DNA from: an uncultured Collinsella sp.
GTDB taxonomy: Bacteria > Actinomycetota > Coriobacteriia > Coriobacteriales > Coriobacteriaceae
Direction: 5' to 3'
NCBI GenBank assembly: GCA_902494765.1
Contig: CABUUK010000014.1
Location: 1 to 40,283 of the forward strand
DNA: 40,283 nucleotides
Shown here piece by piece: positions 30,727-37,649 of the stretch. Position numbers and translations under genes: made by a program. The notes under the pieces are model-generated. The model worked only from the letters and a program-made list of their open reading frames with translations, did no database searches and was not told the DNA's origin. Every line of letters begins with the position of its first letter. Position 1 is the stretch's first letter.

Positions 30727-31941
30727 ATGCTACAAGTTTCTAACACCTCGTTTACAACGTCGGTTTCATCAAACGCCATGGCCGTGGTGGACTATCTGTC
30801 CAAAAGCATGATGTCGGCGCTGCCGTTTATTGTCTGCGCGGCGTTGTTCCGCACCGTCGCTGTCATTATGGGCGAAGGCATGCTGGGCCTGTGGTCTGCC
30901 GATTCCGATATCTATCGCCTGTTCTACAGTTGGCTCTATAACGCCGGCTACTACTTTTTGCCCATTTATCTTGGTTGGGCGGCCGCCCGCCAGCTCGGTT
31001 GCTCGGAGCAGCTGGGCATGATGCTGGGCGGCGTATTGATTGCACCCGATTTACTCAAGCTTGTCGATGCCGCATCGACGACGGGGGCATCGATGACTTC
31101 CGTGTATGGTCTGCTTCCTGCGCCGGTCAACGATTACACGACGACTGTTATTCCGGTTCTCATCTCGGTGCCCGTGCTATGGCGAGTGGAGTGTTTCTTT
31201 AAGCGCGTTATCCCTAAGGCCGTGGCGTTTTCGTTCGTTCCGTTTGCGACCATGCTTGTCATGGTTCCGGTTTCGCTGTGTATTACGGCGCCGGCGGGCA
31301 GCTATCTGGGCATGCTGTTGGGCCAGCTTATGTTTATGCTTGGCAATTCCGGTGGCATCGTGTCGCTGCTCACGCTCATGGGGCTTGCTGCGGGCTGGGA
31401 GTTCCTAAAGATCGCCGGCGTCAGCAACGTTGTCCTATCGCTCGCCTATGCGCAGTTTATGAGTGTGGGAACGGATTCGTGCATCCTGATCGCCGCGACG
31501 ATGGCAACGTTCGCCGTTTGGGGCATGCCCTTTGGCGCGTCGCTTCGCGTTGCGGATAAGGACGAGAAGGCGCTCATGCTGGGCTATTCAATCTCGGGTG
31601 TTCTTGGCGGCGTAAGCGAGCCGGCGCTGTACGGTTGCGGCTTTAAATATGGCAGGTGCCTGACGTGCATGGCCATTGGCGGCGCCGTCGGAGGCCTTGT
31701 TGCGGCCGTGGGCCACGTTACGGCCTATACCATCGGCATGACGAATGTCCTTATGGTCATTGGCTTTGCCACGGGCGGCATCTCGAACCTGCTGTGGTGC
31801 TGCGCTGCCGGCGGTGTGGCATTTGCGGTGTCTGCGGCGCTGAGCTACTGCTTTGGCGTGGTGCCGGCGAAGGGACAGACGACGGGGGACGGAGCCGATT
31901 CACCCGAAACCTCGAAGAGCGTGGCCGAAGTAAGCGCGTAA
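30727..31941 (+). CDS. Orphan PTS EIIC-like membrane protein
   Basis: 404 residues, very hydrophobic, with about ten predicted membrane segments. GGVSEPALYG near residue 298 is the hallmark of the glucose/glucoside-superfamily EIIC domain, so a sugar permease fold is likely. No IIB (Cys) or IIA (His) domain is attached or adjacent; if it is a PTS transporter, these must come from elsewhere. ATG 30727 has GGGAAAGG 6 bases upstream; ATG 30703 is an alternative with AAGGGA. It starts about 40 bases after accDA with no terminator between, so co-transcription with the lipid cluster is possible. The substrate is unknown. Confidence 0.85.
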   Translation: MLQVSNTSFTTSVSSNAMAVVDYLSKSMMSALPFIVCAALFRTVAVIMGEGMLGLWSADSDIYRLFYSWLYNAGYYFLPIYLGWAAARQLGCSEQLGMMLGGVLIAPDLLKLVDAASTTGASMTSVYGLLPAPVNDYTTTVIPVLISVPVLWRVECFFKRVIPKAVAFSFVPFATMLVMVPVSLCITAPAGSYLGMLLGQLMFMLGNSGGIVSLLTLMGLAAGWEFLKIAGVSNVVLSLAYAQFMSVGTDSCILIAATMATFAVWGMPFGASLRVADKDEKALMLGYSISGVLGGVSEPALYGCGFKYGRCLTCMAIGGAVGGLVAAVGHVTAYTIGMTNVLMVIGFATGGISNLLWCCAAGGVAFAVSAALSYCFGVVPAKGQTTGDGADSPETSKSVAEVSA

Positions 31942-31979
31942 ACCTGTGCGACACAAGGACGATTCCTTTGCCATATTCC

Positions 31980-32014
31980 AAGGCCGTGGCCCGTGTGGGT
32001 TGCGGCCTTTTTTG
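31980..32014 (+). terminator. Rho-independent terminator after the EIIC-like gene
   Basis: A 7-bp stem AAGGCCG with CGGCCTT around a 16-base loop is followed by six T residues. It ends the fab-EIIC unit. Confidence 0.75.
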
Positions 32015-32092
32015 TATCTGGGGGACAAAGTGGCTACACTACAATCCGTTTGAGCAATAGATATATAGGTAGTACCGTGGGGGCGGATGTAG

Positions 32093-33247
32093 ATGGTCGA
32101 GTGGATTGTTAAGCGTGCGCAGGGCGACCGTGCGCGCGTGGGCACGTTGACGGGCGTGGTGTGTATTCTCGCCAATGTGGCACTATGCGCTGCGAAGGGC
32201 GTAATTGGCGTGCTGTCGGGATCGGTTTCGATTGTGGCGGATGCCATGAACAACCTGTCCGATGCAAGCTCGAATATCGTGAGCGTGCTGGGCTTTAAGC
32301 TGGCGAGCAAGCCGGCCGACCCCGAGCATCCTTACGGCCACGGTCGCTACGAGTATCTCTCGGGTTTGGTCGTGGCGGCGCTCGTGCTGCTTATTGGCAT
32401 CGAACTGGTGAAGTCCTCGGTGGAGCGTATTGTCAACCCGGAGCCTGTCGAGTTCTCGCTTGCCCTGGTGGCGGTCCTGGCACTTTCGATGGTTGTAAAG
32501 CTGTGGATGGCGGCCCTCAACCAAAAGCTCGGCGATCGCATTGAGTCCGAGACGCTGCATGCGACCGCGCAGGATTCCAAGAACGATGTCCTTGCCACAG
32601 GCGCCGTGTTGGCGTGCGCAATTGTTTCGCAGGTGACGCACATCAATCTTGACGCATGGGTCGGCCTTGCCGTTGGCGCCTATATTGGCTGGAGCGGTTT
32701 TGAGCTCATCCAGGATACGGTGAGCCCGCTTTTGGGCCAGTCGCCCGATCCTAAGCTGGTCAAGCACATTCGAGACAAGATCATGAGCTATCCCGGCGTT
32801 TTGGGCGTTCACGATTTGATGGTTCACGACTACGGCCCGGGCAGGAAGTTTGCAAGTGCGCATGCCGAGATGGCGGCCGAGGACAGCCCGTTGGAAAGTC
32901 ACGACACGCTCGATAACATCGAGCAGTCGTTTAGGGACGAAGACGGCATGATCGTTACGCTTCACTACGATCCCATCGTGACCGATGACCCCAAGCTGGC
33001 GAGCATGCGCTTGCGCATTCACGCCATGGCCCAGGAGATCGATAGCCGCCTCTCGATTCATGACCTGCGCTGCGTGCCGGGTCCTACGCACACCAACGTG
33101 ATCTTTGACTGCGTGCGTCCCTCGGATCTGCAGATGAGTGCCGAAGACGTAAAGCACGCGCTGACACAACGGGTCGAATCGGAATATCCCAAGTCGATTG
33201 CCAAGATTACGATCGACGAAGACTACGTAGGGCATACCCACGAGTAA
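32093..33247 (+). CDS. Cation diffusion facilitator family metal transporter
   Basis: 384 residues. The N-terminal half has about six membrane helices; the C-terminal half is the cytoplasmic metal-sensing domain (GVLGVHDLMVHDYGPGRKFASAHAEM). The helix 2 site reads DAMNNLSD (Asp50, Asn53, Asp57) and the helix 5 site reads AQDSKND (Asp161, Asp165). A DxxxD pattern in place of HxxxD is associated with manganese (or iron) CDF members rather than zinc ones, so Mn export is the better guess. HPYGHGRYEY is the usual loop. It exports divalent metal in exchange for protons. It appears to have its own promoter after the upstream terminator. Confidence 0.93.
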   Translation: MVEWIVKRAQGDRARVGTLTGVVCILANVALCAAKGVIGVLSGSVSIVADAMNNLSDASSNIVSVLGFKLASKPADPEHPYGHGRYEYLSGLVVAALVLLIGIELVKSSVERIVNPEPVEFSLALVAVLALSMVVKLWMAALNQKLGDRIESETLHATAQDSKNDVLATGAVLACAIVSQVTHINLDAWVGLAVGAYIGWSGFELIQDTVSPLLGQSPDPKLVKHIRDKIMSYPGVLGVHDLMVHDYGPGRKFASAHAEMAAEDSPLESHDTLDNIEQSFRDEDGMIVTLHYDPIVTDDPKLASMRLRIHAMAQEIDSRLSIHDLRCVPGPTHTNVIFDCVRPSDLQMSAEDVKHALTQRVESEYPKSIAKITIDEDYVGHTHE

Positions 33248-33286
33248 GGCTATGCCGGCAAAGCAGGTTATGCAGAAGGGGAGAGC

Positions 33287-33913
33287 ATGAAGAAGCTGTA
33301 TCTACTCCGCCACGGTCAGACGGAGTTCAACGTCAAAAAGCTGGTCCAGGGCCGCTGCGATTCACCGCTCACCGACTTAGGCCGTCAGCAAGCCGGGATG
33401 GCAGCCGCATGGCTCAAAGCCCACGGCGTCGTCCCCGACAAAGTGGTCTCATCACCCTTAGGCCGAGCCATGGACACGGCAAGTCTCGTCGCATGCGAGC
33501 TCCTCGGCCCGGACGCAGCAGCCGAGCCCTGCGAAGGCATTATCGAGCGCTGCTACGGCTCCTTCGAAGAAGGCCCGCACGGCGCGCTGCCCACCGACGT
33601 CTGGGATCCGGGCGAGGACCTGGTCCCCTTCGGAGGAGAAGGAAGCCAGGCGCTGCAAGAACGTATGGTGGATGCGCTTACCAATATCATGGGCTCCGAG
33701 GGCATCGAAACCCTTCTAGCAGTAAGCCACGGCAGCGCCAGCCGCCAATTTATCAAGGCCGCAGCCCCAGAGGGCTTCGAGCTCCCAACAAAACTCCCCA
33801 ACTGCGCCATCATGATCTTCGATTTCGATGAGGCAAAGCCACAAGCAGAAGGCGAACCGTCCCAATGCAAGTTCACCCTCCAGCAAATAGTGGACCCCCA
33901 ACAAAGTCATTAG
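33287..33913 (+). CDS. Histidine phosphatase (phosphoglycerate mutase-like)
   Basis: 208 residues. LLRHGQTEFN at the N-terminus contains the phosphorylated His9; SSPLGRAMDTA and the acid-containing IIERCYGSFEEG follow, and AVSHGSASRQF has the second His148. Members are phosphoglycerate mutases or phosphatases for small metabolites; family motifs do not decide which. AGGGGAGAG lies 5 bases before the ATG. Codon use differs from neighbours: third positions are mostly C or A, with TTA, CTA, TCA, CCA and GCA codons that are rare in nearby genes. It ends 35 bases before the third palindromic element. Confidence 0.9.
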   Translation: MKKLYLLRHGQTEFNVKKLVQGRCDSPLTDLGRQQAGMAAAWLKAHGVVPDKVVSSPLGRAMDTASLVACELLGPDAAAEPCEGIIERCYGSFEEGPHGALPTDVWDPGEDLVPFGGEGSQALQERMVDALTNIMGSEGIETLLAVSHGSASRQFIKAAAPEGFELPTKLPNCAIMIFDFDEAKPQAEGEPSQCKFTLQQIVDPQQSH

Positions 33914-33948
33914 CCTGAGCGAGCAAGGTTTAGCAGACATCAACGTGG

Positions 33949-34113
33949 CGTTCCCAGTGTGCGGCGGAGGGGGCGGGCCTGAGACATATTAAGGTTGTCG
34001 CGAGTTCCGCACGAACAGGAGAGCACTTAATGTGCTCTCCGTCGTGAGCAGGACTGTAGAGCAGCAACCTTAATATGTCTCAGGCCCGCCCCCTCCGCCG
34101 CACACTGGGAACG
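33949..34113 (+). repeat. Structured palindromic element, copy 3 (before rplC)
   Basis: Arms 33949-33997 and 34065-34113 are a 49-base perfect inverted repeat. The core has GTCGCGAGTTCCGCACG (33997-34013), hairpin GGAGAGCAC-TTAAT-GTGCTCTCC (34018-34040), a short CACGA/TCGTG helix and GCAGGACTGTAGAGCAGC (34048-34065). The left and right core blocks are identical to copy 2. The inner stem and outer arms differ in sequence but keep pairing. Beyond the perfect arms, CGTGGC continues the symmetry after a 2-base bulge. No coding potential. Confidence 0.92.
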
Positions 34114-34164
34114 TGCCACGCACTTTACCTGCGTAAACAATGTGAGTGAAATATGAATCTCGAT

Positions 34165-34189
34165 GGATACGCCCGCAGCCGTGTATACT
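34165..34189 (+). promoter_or_regulatory. Predicted rplC promoter region with GGATACGCCCG box
   Basis: GGATACGCCCG (34165-34175) is followed 3 bases later by CCGTGTATAC; TATACT (34184-34189) would serve as the -10 box. No good -35 is seen. The same arrangement occurs before rplB at 36030-36054, and the box alone before rpsL. Confidence 0.55.
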
Positions 34190-34195
34190 AAACAG

Positions 34196-34372
34196 CTGTG
34201 TGTAACCAGGGGAGTATTCTGGCTGGACAAAATGCCTGCTTAATAGGGTTGTCAGGTAGTCCGGGCGAAATACAAGGCTGGGGAGCACGTCGTGTAAGTA
34301 GTGGTCCTCTAGGGGCGTACGCTCGGTGGTGTACGCATTGTCCCAAGACCACGCGAGAGTTGGGATCATATC
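34196..34372 (+). promoter_or_regulatory. Structured leader of the rplC operon
   Basis: About 175 untranslated bases lie between the -10 box and the L3 start. Nested stems are GTGGTC (34301-34306) with GACCAC (34347-34352), GGG (34312-34314) with CCC (34342-34344), and GCGTAC (34315-34320) with GTACGC (34331-34336). A further CCTG-CAGG hairpin lies upstream. The layout suggests autogenous control, perhaps by L4 as in other bacteria; the regulator is inferred. Confidence 0.5.
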
Positions 34373-34993
34373 TTGATCAGCATGATTCTCGGCCGCAAGA
34401 TTGGCATGACCCAGGTTTGGGACGAGGACGACAACGTCGTTCCCGTCACGGTCATCCAGGCTGGCCCCTGCGCTGTCTCGCAGGTTAAAACTCAGGCAAC
34501 CGACGGCTATGACGCCGTCCAGATCGGTTTCGGCGACATCAAGGCCAAGAACGTGAACAAGCCCATGGCTGGTCACTTCGCCAAGGCTGGCGTCGAGCCT
34601 GTCCGCTTCCTTCGTGAGGTCCGCGTCGAGAACGGCGAGGAGCACAAGGTCGGCGAGGTCGTCACCGTCGCTGATTTCGCTGATGTCGAGAAGGTCGACG
34701 TCATCGGTACCTCCAAGGGTAAGGGCTTCCAGGGTCGCATCAAGCGCTGGGGTCAGCGCCGCGGTCCTATGACGCATGGTTCTCACTTCCAGCGTCACCC
34801 CGGTTCTATCGGTCAGTGCGCCTATCCTGCGCGCGTCCTCAAGGGCGTCAAGATGGCCGGTCACATGGGTAACGAGCGCGTTACCGTCAAGAACCTTTCC
34901 GTTGTCCGCATCGATGCCGAGCAGAACCTCATCTTGGTCAAGGGCGCTGTCCCGGGTGCCAAGAATGGTCTCGTCGCCATCCGTATGGCCTAA
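34373..34993 (+). CDS. rplC: 50S ribosomal protein L3
   Basis: 206 residues. ILGRKIGMTQVWDEDDNVVPVTVIQAGPC opens the protein and the extended loop has GFQGRIKRWGQRRGPMTHGSHFQRHPGSIG; KMAGHMGNERVTVKNL is near the end. L3 binds 23S rRNA near the peptidyl transferase centre and starts 50S assembly. The TTG at 34373 gives MISMILGRK; ATG 34382 is an alternative. The ribosome binding site is weak (GAGTTGGGA), in keeping with control through the structured leader. rpsJ, normally in front, is in the str operon instead. Confidence 0.97.
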   Translation: MISMILGRKIGMTQVWDEDDNVVPVTVIQAGPCAVSQVKTQATDGYDAVQIGFGDIKAKNVNKPMAGHFAKAGVEPVRFLREVRVENGEEHKVGEVVTVADFADVEKVDVIGTSKGKGFQGRIKRWGQRRGPMTHGSHFQRHPGSIGQCAYPARVLKGVKMAGHMGNERVTVKNLSVVRIDAEQNLILVKGAVPGAKNGLVAIRMA

Positions 34994-35039
34994 GGGCCCA
35001 GCCCATTTAGCCCAGCGTCATACCAAGGAGAACACTTAA

Positions 35040-35666
35040 ATGGCAAAGTTTGAAGTAAAGAACAGCGAGGGCAAGAAGGTCGCCGAGGCCGAGCTCGCCG
35101 CTGAGGTGTACGGCATCGAGCCGAACATCCACGTTATGCACCACATCGTCAAGTGCCAGATGGCCTCTTGGCGTCAGGGCACCCAGTCCGCTAAGGGCCG
35201 CTCTGAGGTTTCCGGTGGCGGCAAGAAGCCTTGGCGTCAGAAGGGCATCGGCCGTGCCCGCCAGGGTTCCATCCGTGCTGCCCAGTGGCGTCACGGTGGC
35301 GTTGTCTTCGCCCCCAAGCCCCGTTCCTACGCTAAGCGTATGAACAACAAGGAGGTCAAGCTGGCTATGCGCTCCGCGCTGTCCGCCAAGCTGGCCGATG
35401 GCGAGCTCGTGCTCGTCGACGACTACGGCTTCGAGAAGCCTTCCACCAAGGCTGCCGTCGCCATGCTCAAGGCTCTCGGCCTTGAGGGCAAGCGTCTGAC
35501 CATCATCGTTCGCGATGAGGACGTCAACGCCTACCTGTCGTTCCGCAACATTCCCAAGACGTTCATCATCACCGCTGACGAGGCCAACACCTACGATCTC
35601 GTCAACAACAACGCCGTGCTGATGCCCGCCGACATCGCCGCTCACTTCGGGGAGGTGCTTGCATAA
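35040..35666 (+). CDS. rplD: 50S ribosomal protein L4
   Basis: 208 residues. The long rRNA-tunnel loop is visible (QGTQSAKGRSEVSGGGKKPWRQKGIGRARQGSIRAAQWRHGG). The conserved globular end reads NAVLMPADIAAHFGEVLA. L4 lines the exit tunnel and in E. coli is the repressor of the S10 operon. AAGGAGA precedes the ATG; its stop codon abuts rplW. Confidence 0.97.
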   Translation: MAKFEVKNSEGKKVAEAELAAEVYGIEPNIHVMHHIVKCQMASWRQGTQSAKGRSEVSGGGKKPWRQKGIGRARQGSIRAAQWRHGGVVFAPKPRSYAKRMNNKEVKLAMRSALSAKLADGELVLVDDYGFEKPSTKAAVAMLKALGLEGKRLTIIVRDEDVNAYLSFRNIPKTFIITADEANTYDLVNNNAVLMPADIAAHFGEVLA

Positions 35667-35954
35667 ATGACCGCCCACGAGATCATCATCCGTCCGATCG
35701 TGTCCGAGCGTTCCTTCTCCGGCATGGAGCTGAACAAGTACACGTTCGAGGTCGCCAAGGATGCTAACAAGTATCAGATCAAGGACGCTGTCGAGGAGAT
35801 CTTCGGCGTCAAGGTCGTTCGCGTGAACACCCTGACGGTCAAGCCCAAGACCAAGCGCGTGCGCTATGTCGCCGGCAAGACCCGTTCTTGGAAGAAGGCC
35901 ATCGTCACGCTGGCCGAGGGCGACACCATCGAGGTCTTTGGCAACCAGGCCTAA
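35667..35954 (+). CDS. rplW: 50S ribosomal protein L23
   Basis: 95 residues: EIIIRPIVSERSF, then NKYTFEVAKDANKYQIKDAVEEIFGVKVVRVNTL and KTKRVRYVAGKTRSWKKAIVTL. L23 is at the tunnel exit and docks trigger factor and SRP. It starts on the base after the rplD stop, with GGGGAGG inside rplD as its binding site. A 179-base gap with a hairpin follows before rplB, unlike the tight spacing usual here. Confidence 0.97.
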   Translation: MTAHEIIIRPIVSERSFSGMELNKYTFEVAKDANKYQIKDAVEEIFGVKVVRVNTLTVKPKTKRVRYVAGKTRSWKKAIVTLAEGDTIEVFGNQA

Positions 35955-35972
35955 GACTCGCTGCTGTTGAGT

Positions 35973-36008
35973 GAGCTCATGCCTCCCAAAAAGGGGAGGC
36001 GAGAGCTC
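35973..36008 (+). terminator. Hairpin between rplW and rplB (terminator-like or processing site)
   Basis: GAGCTC-AT-GCCTCCC pairs with GGGAGGC-GA-GAGCTC around an A-rich loop. The stem is strong, but only a short T run (GGTTTTGGG) follows some bases later, so termination may be partial. Confidence 0.55.
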
Positions 36009-36029
36009 AAGGTTTTGGGCGTATAAAAT

Positions 36030-36054
36030 GGACACGCCCGGAACCGTGTATACG
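36030..36054 (+). promoter_or_regulatory. GGACACGCCCG box and possible internal promoter before rplB
   Basis: GGACACGCCCG (36030-36040) then CCGTGTATAC repeats the arrangement seen before rplC at 34165. TATACG at 36049-36054 is a weak -10 candidate. It would allow rplB and later genes to be transcribed separately from rplC-rplD-rplW. Confidence 0.5.
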
Positions 36055-36133
36055 TCCGGTGTCATCGCACCCGAGGCAGAACCTCGAATCCCTGTCTGCG
36101 ATGGCTAACGGATTCCTATTGAAAGGGATTGTA

Positions 36134-36964
36134 ATGGCTGTAAAGCACCTTAAGCCGACCTCCGCTGGTAGGCGTTGGCAGACGATCTCCGACTTCTCCG
36201 AGATCACCTGCACCAAGCCCGAGAAGTCTCTTCTCGAGCCCCTGCCCAAGAAGGCCGGTCGTAACAACAACGGCCGCATCACCACCCGCCACCAGGGCGG
36301 CGGCGTGAAGCGTCGTTACCGCGTGATCGACTTCAAGCGCAACAAGGACGGCGTGCCCGCCAAGGTCGCCACGATCGAGTACGATCCGAACCGTTCCGCT
36401 CGCATCGCTCTGCTGCACTACGCTGACGGTGAGAAGCGCTACATCCTGGCCCCCAAGGGCCTCGAGGTCGGTCAGACCATCATGTCCGGTTCTGACGCCG
36501 ACATCAAGCCGGGCAACGCTCTGCCCCTCGCCGACATCCCCGTCGGTACGCTCATCCACGCCGTCGAGTTCCAGCCGGGCAAGGGCGCTGCTATCGCCCG
36601 TTCCGCCGGTAACTCCTGCCAGCTGATGGGTAAGGAGGGCAAGTACGCCATCGTCCGTATGCCTTCCTCCGAGATGCGCCGCATCCTCGTTACCTGCCGC
36701 GCCACCGTCGGTGAGGTCGGCAACGCCGATCACTCCAACATCGTCATCGGCAAGGCCGGCCGTAAGCGTCACATGAACGTGCGCCCGACCGTCCGCGGTA
36801 CCGTCATGAACCCTGTCGACCACCCGCACGGCGGTGGCGAGGGCAAGAACCACACCTCTGGTCGTCCCTCCGTTACCCCCTGGGGTAAGCCGACGAAGGG
36901 CCTTCGTACGCGCAAGAAGAAGAAGGTCTCGAACCAGCACATCATTCGTCGCCGTAAGAAGTAA
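36134..36964 (+). CDS. rplB: 50S ribosomal protein L2
   Basis: 276 residues from ATG 36134, with GAAAGGGA 7 bases upstream. Hallmarks are GRNNNGRITTRHQGGGVKRRYR, YDPNRSARIALLHYADGEKRYILAP and, near the C-terminus, NPVDHPHGGGEGKN, which contains the conserved His near the peptidyl transferase centre. L2 is needed for subunit joining and for building the catalytic core. The open frame begins earlier, but the family N-terminus (MAVKHLKPTSAGRR) fixes the start. Confidence 0.98.
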   Translation: MAVKHLKPTSAGRRWQTISDFSEITCTKPEKSLLEPLPKKAGRNNNGRITTRHQGGGVKRRYRVIDFKRNKDGVPAKVATIEYDPNRSARIALLHYADGEKRYILAPKGLEVGQTIMSGSDADIKPGNALPLADIPVGTLIHAVEFQPGKGAAIARSAGNSCQLMGKEGKYAIVRMPSSEMRRILVTCRATVGEVGNADHSNIVIGKAGRKRHMNVRPTVRGTVMNPVDHPHGGGEGKNHTSGRPSVTPWGKPTKGLRTRKKKKVSNQHIIRRRKK

Positions 36965-36996
36965 TTTCGGATACCGAGTTTTAGGAGAAAGCACTT

Positions 36997-37257
36997 ATGA
37001 GCAGAAGTCTCAAAAAGGGCCCGTTCGTGGAGACTCGCCTTCTCTCGCGTATCACCGCGATGAACGAGGCTGGCAAGAAGGACGTCGTGAAGACCTGGTC
37101 CCGCGCGTCCACCATCTTCCCCGAGATGGTTGGTCACACCATCGCCGTCCACGACGGCCGCAAGCATGTGCCCGTGTATGTTACCGAGTCCATGGTTGGT
37201 CACAAGCTCGGCGAGTTCGCGCCGACTCGTACGTTCCGTGGCCACAAGGCCAAATAG
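36997..37257 (+). CDS. rpsS: 30S ribosomal protein S19
   Basis: 86 residues: SRSLKKGPFVE, TWSRASTIFPEMVGHTIAVHDGRKHVPVYVTESMVGHKLGEFAPTRTFRGH. S19 forms part of the 30S head with S13 and contacts the A site. TTAGGAG lies upstream of the ATG. It follows rplB by 32 bases and precedes rplV by 14. Confidence 0.98.
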   Translation: MSRSLKKGPFVETRLLSRITAMNEAGKKDVVKTWSRASTIFPEMVGHTIAVHDGRKHVPVYVTESMVGHKLGEFAPTRTFRGHKAK

Positions 37258-37271
37258 GGGGTTAACCGTAA

Positions 37272-37643
37272 ATGGCAACTAAGTCTATTGAAACTGAGGC
37301 CACCGAGGTTCGCGCCGTCGCTAAGTACGTGCGTGTTTCCCCCAGCAAGGCCCGCCTGGTGGTCGATCTGATCCGCCGCAAGCCTGTCGCTCAGGCCTTC
37401 GACATCCTCCACTTCTGCGACCGCGCCGTCGCCGTGGATGTCGAGAAGGTTCTCCGTTCCGCCGTTGCGAACGCCGAGAACAACAACGGTCTGCGTGCCG
37501 ACAACCTGGTTGTCGCCGCTGCCTATGTTGACGAGGGTCCGACGCTTAAGCGCATCCGTCCCCGCGCCAAGGGTTCCGCTTCTCGCATTCTGAAGCGTAC
37601 TTCCCACATCACCGTCGTCGTTGCTCCTCGAAAGGAGGCGTAA
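37272..37643 (+). CDS. rplV: 50S ribosomal protein L22
   Basis: 123 residues. VRAVAKYVRVSPSKARLVVDLIRRK is near the N-terminus, ANAENNNGL in the middle, and the tunnel-reaching loop GPTLKRIRPRAKGSASRILKRTSHITVVV at the end. L22 narrows the exit tunnel, where macrolides bind. About 15 residues precede the usual start of the domain. Confidence 0.97.
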   Translation: MATKSIETEATEVRAVAKYVRVSPSKARLVVDLIRRKPVAQAFDILHFCDRAVAVDVEKVLRSAVANAENNNGLRADNLVVAAAYVDEGPTLKRIRPRAKGSASRILKRTSHITVVVAPRKEA

Positions 37644-37649
37644 AGCTGT

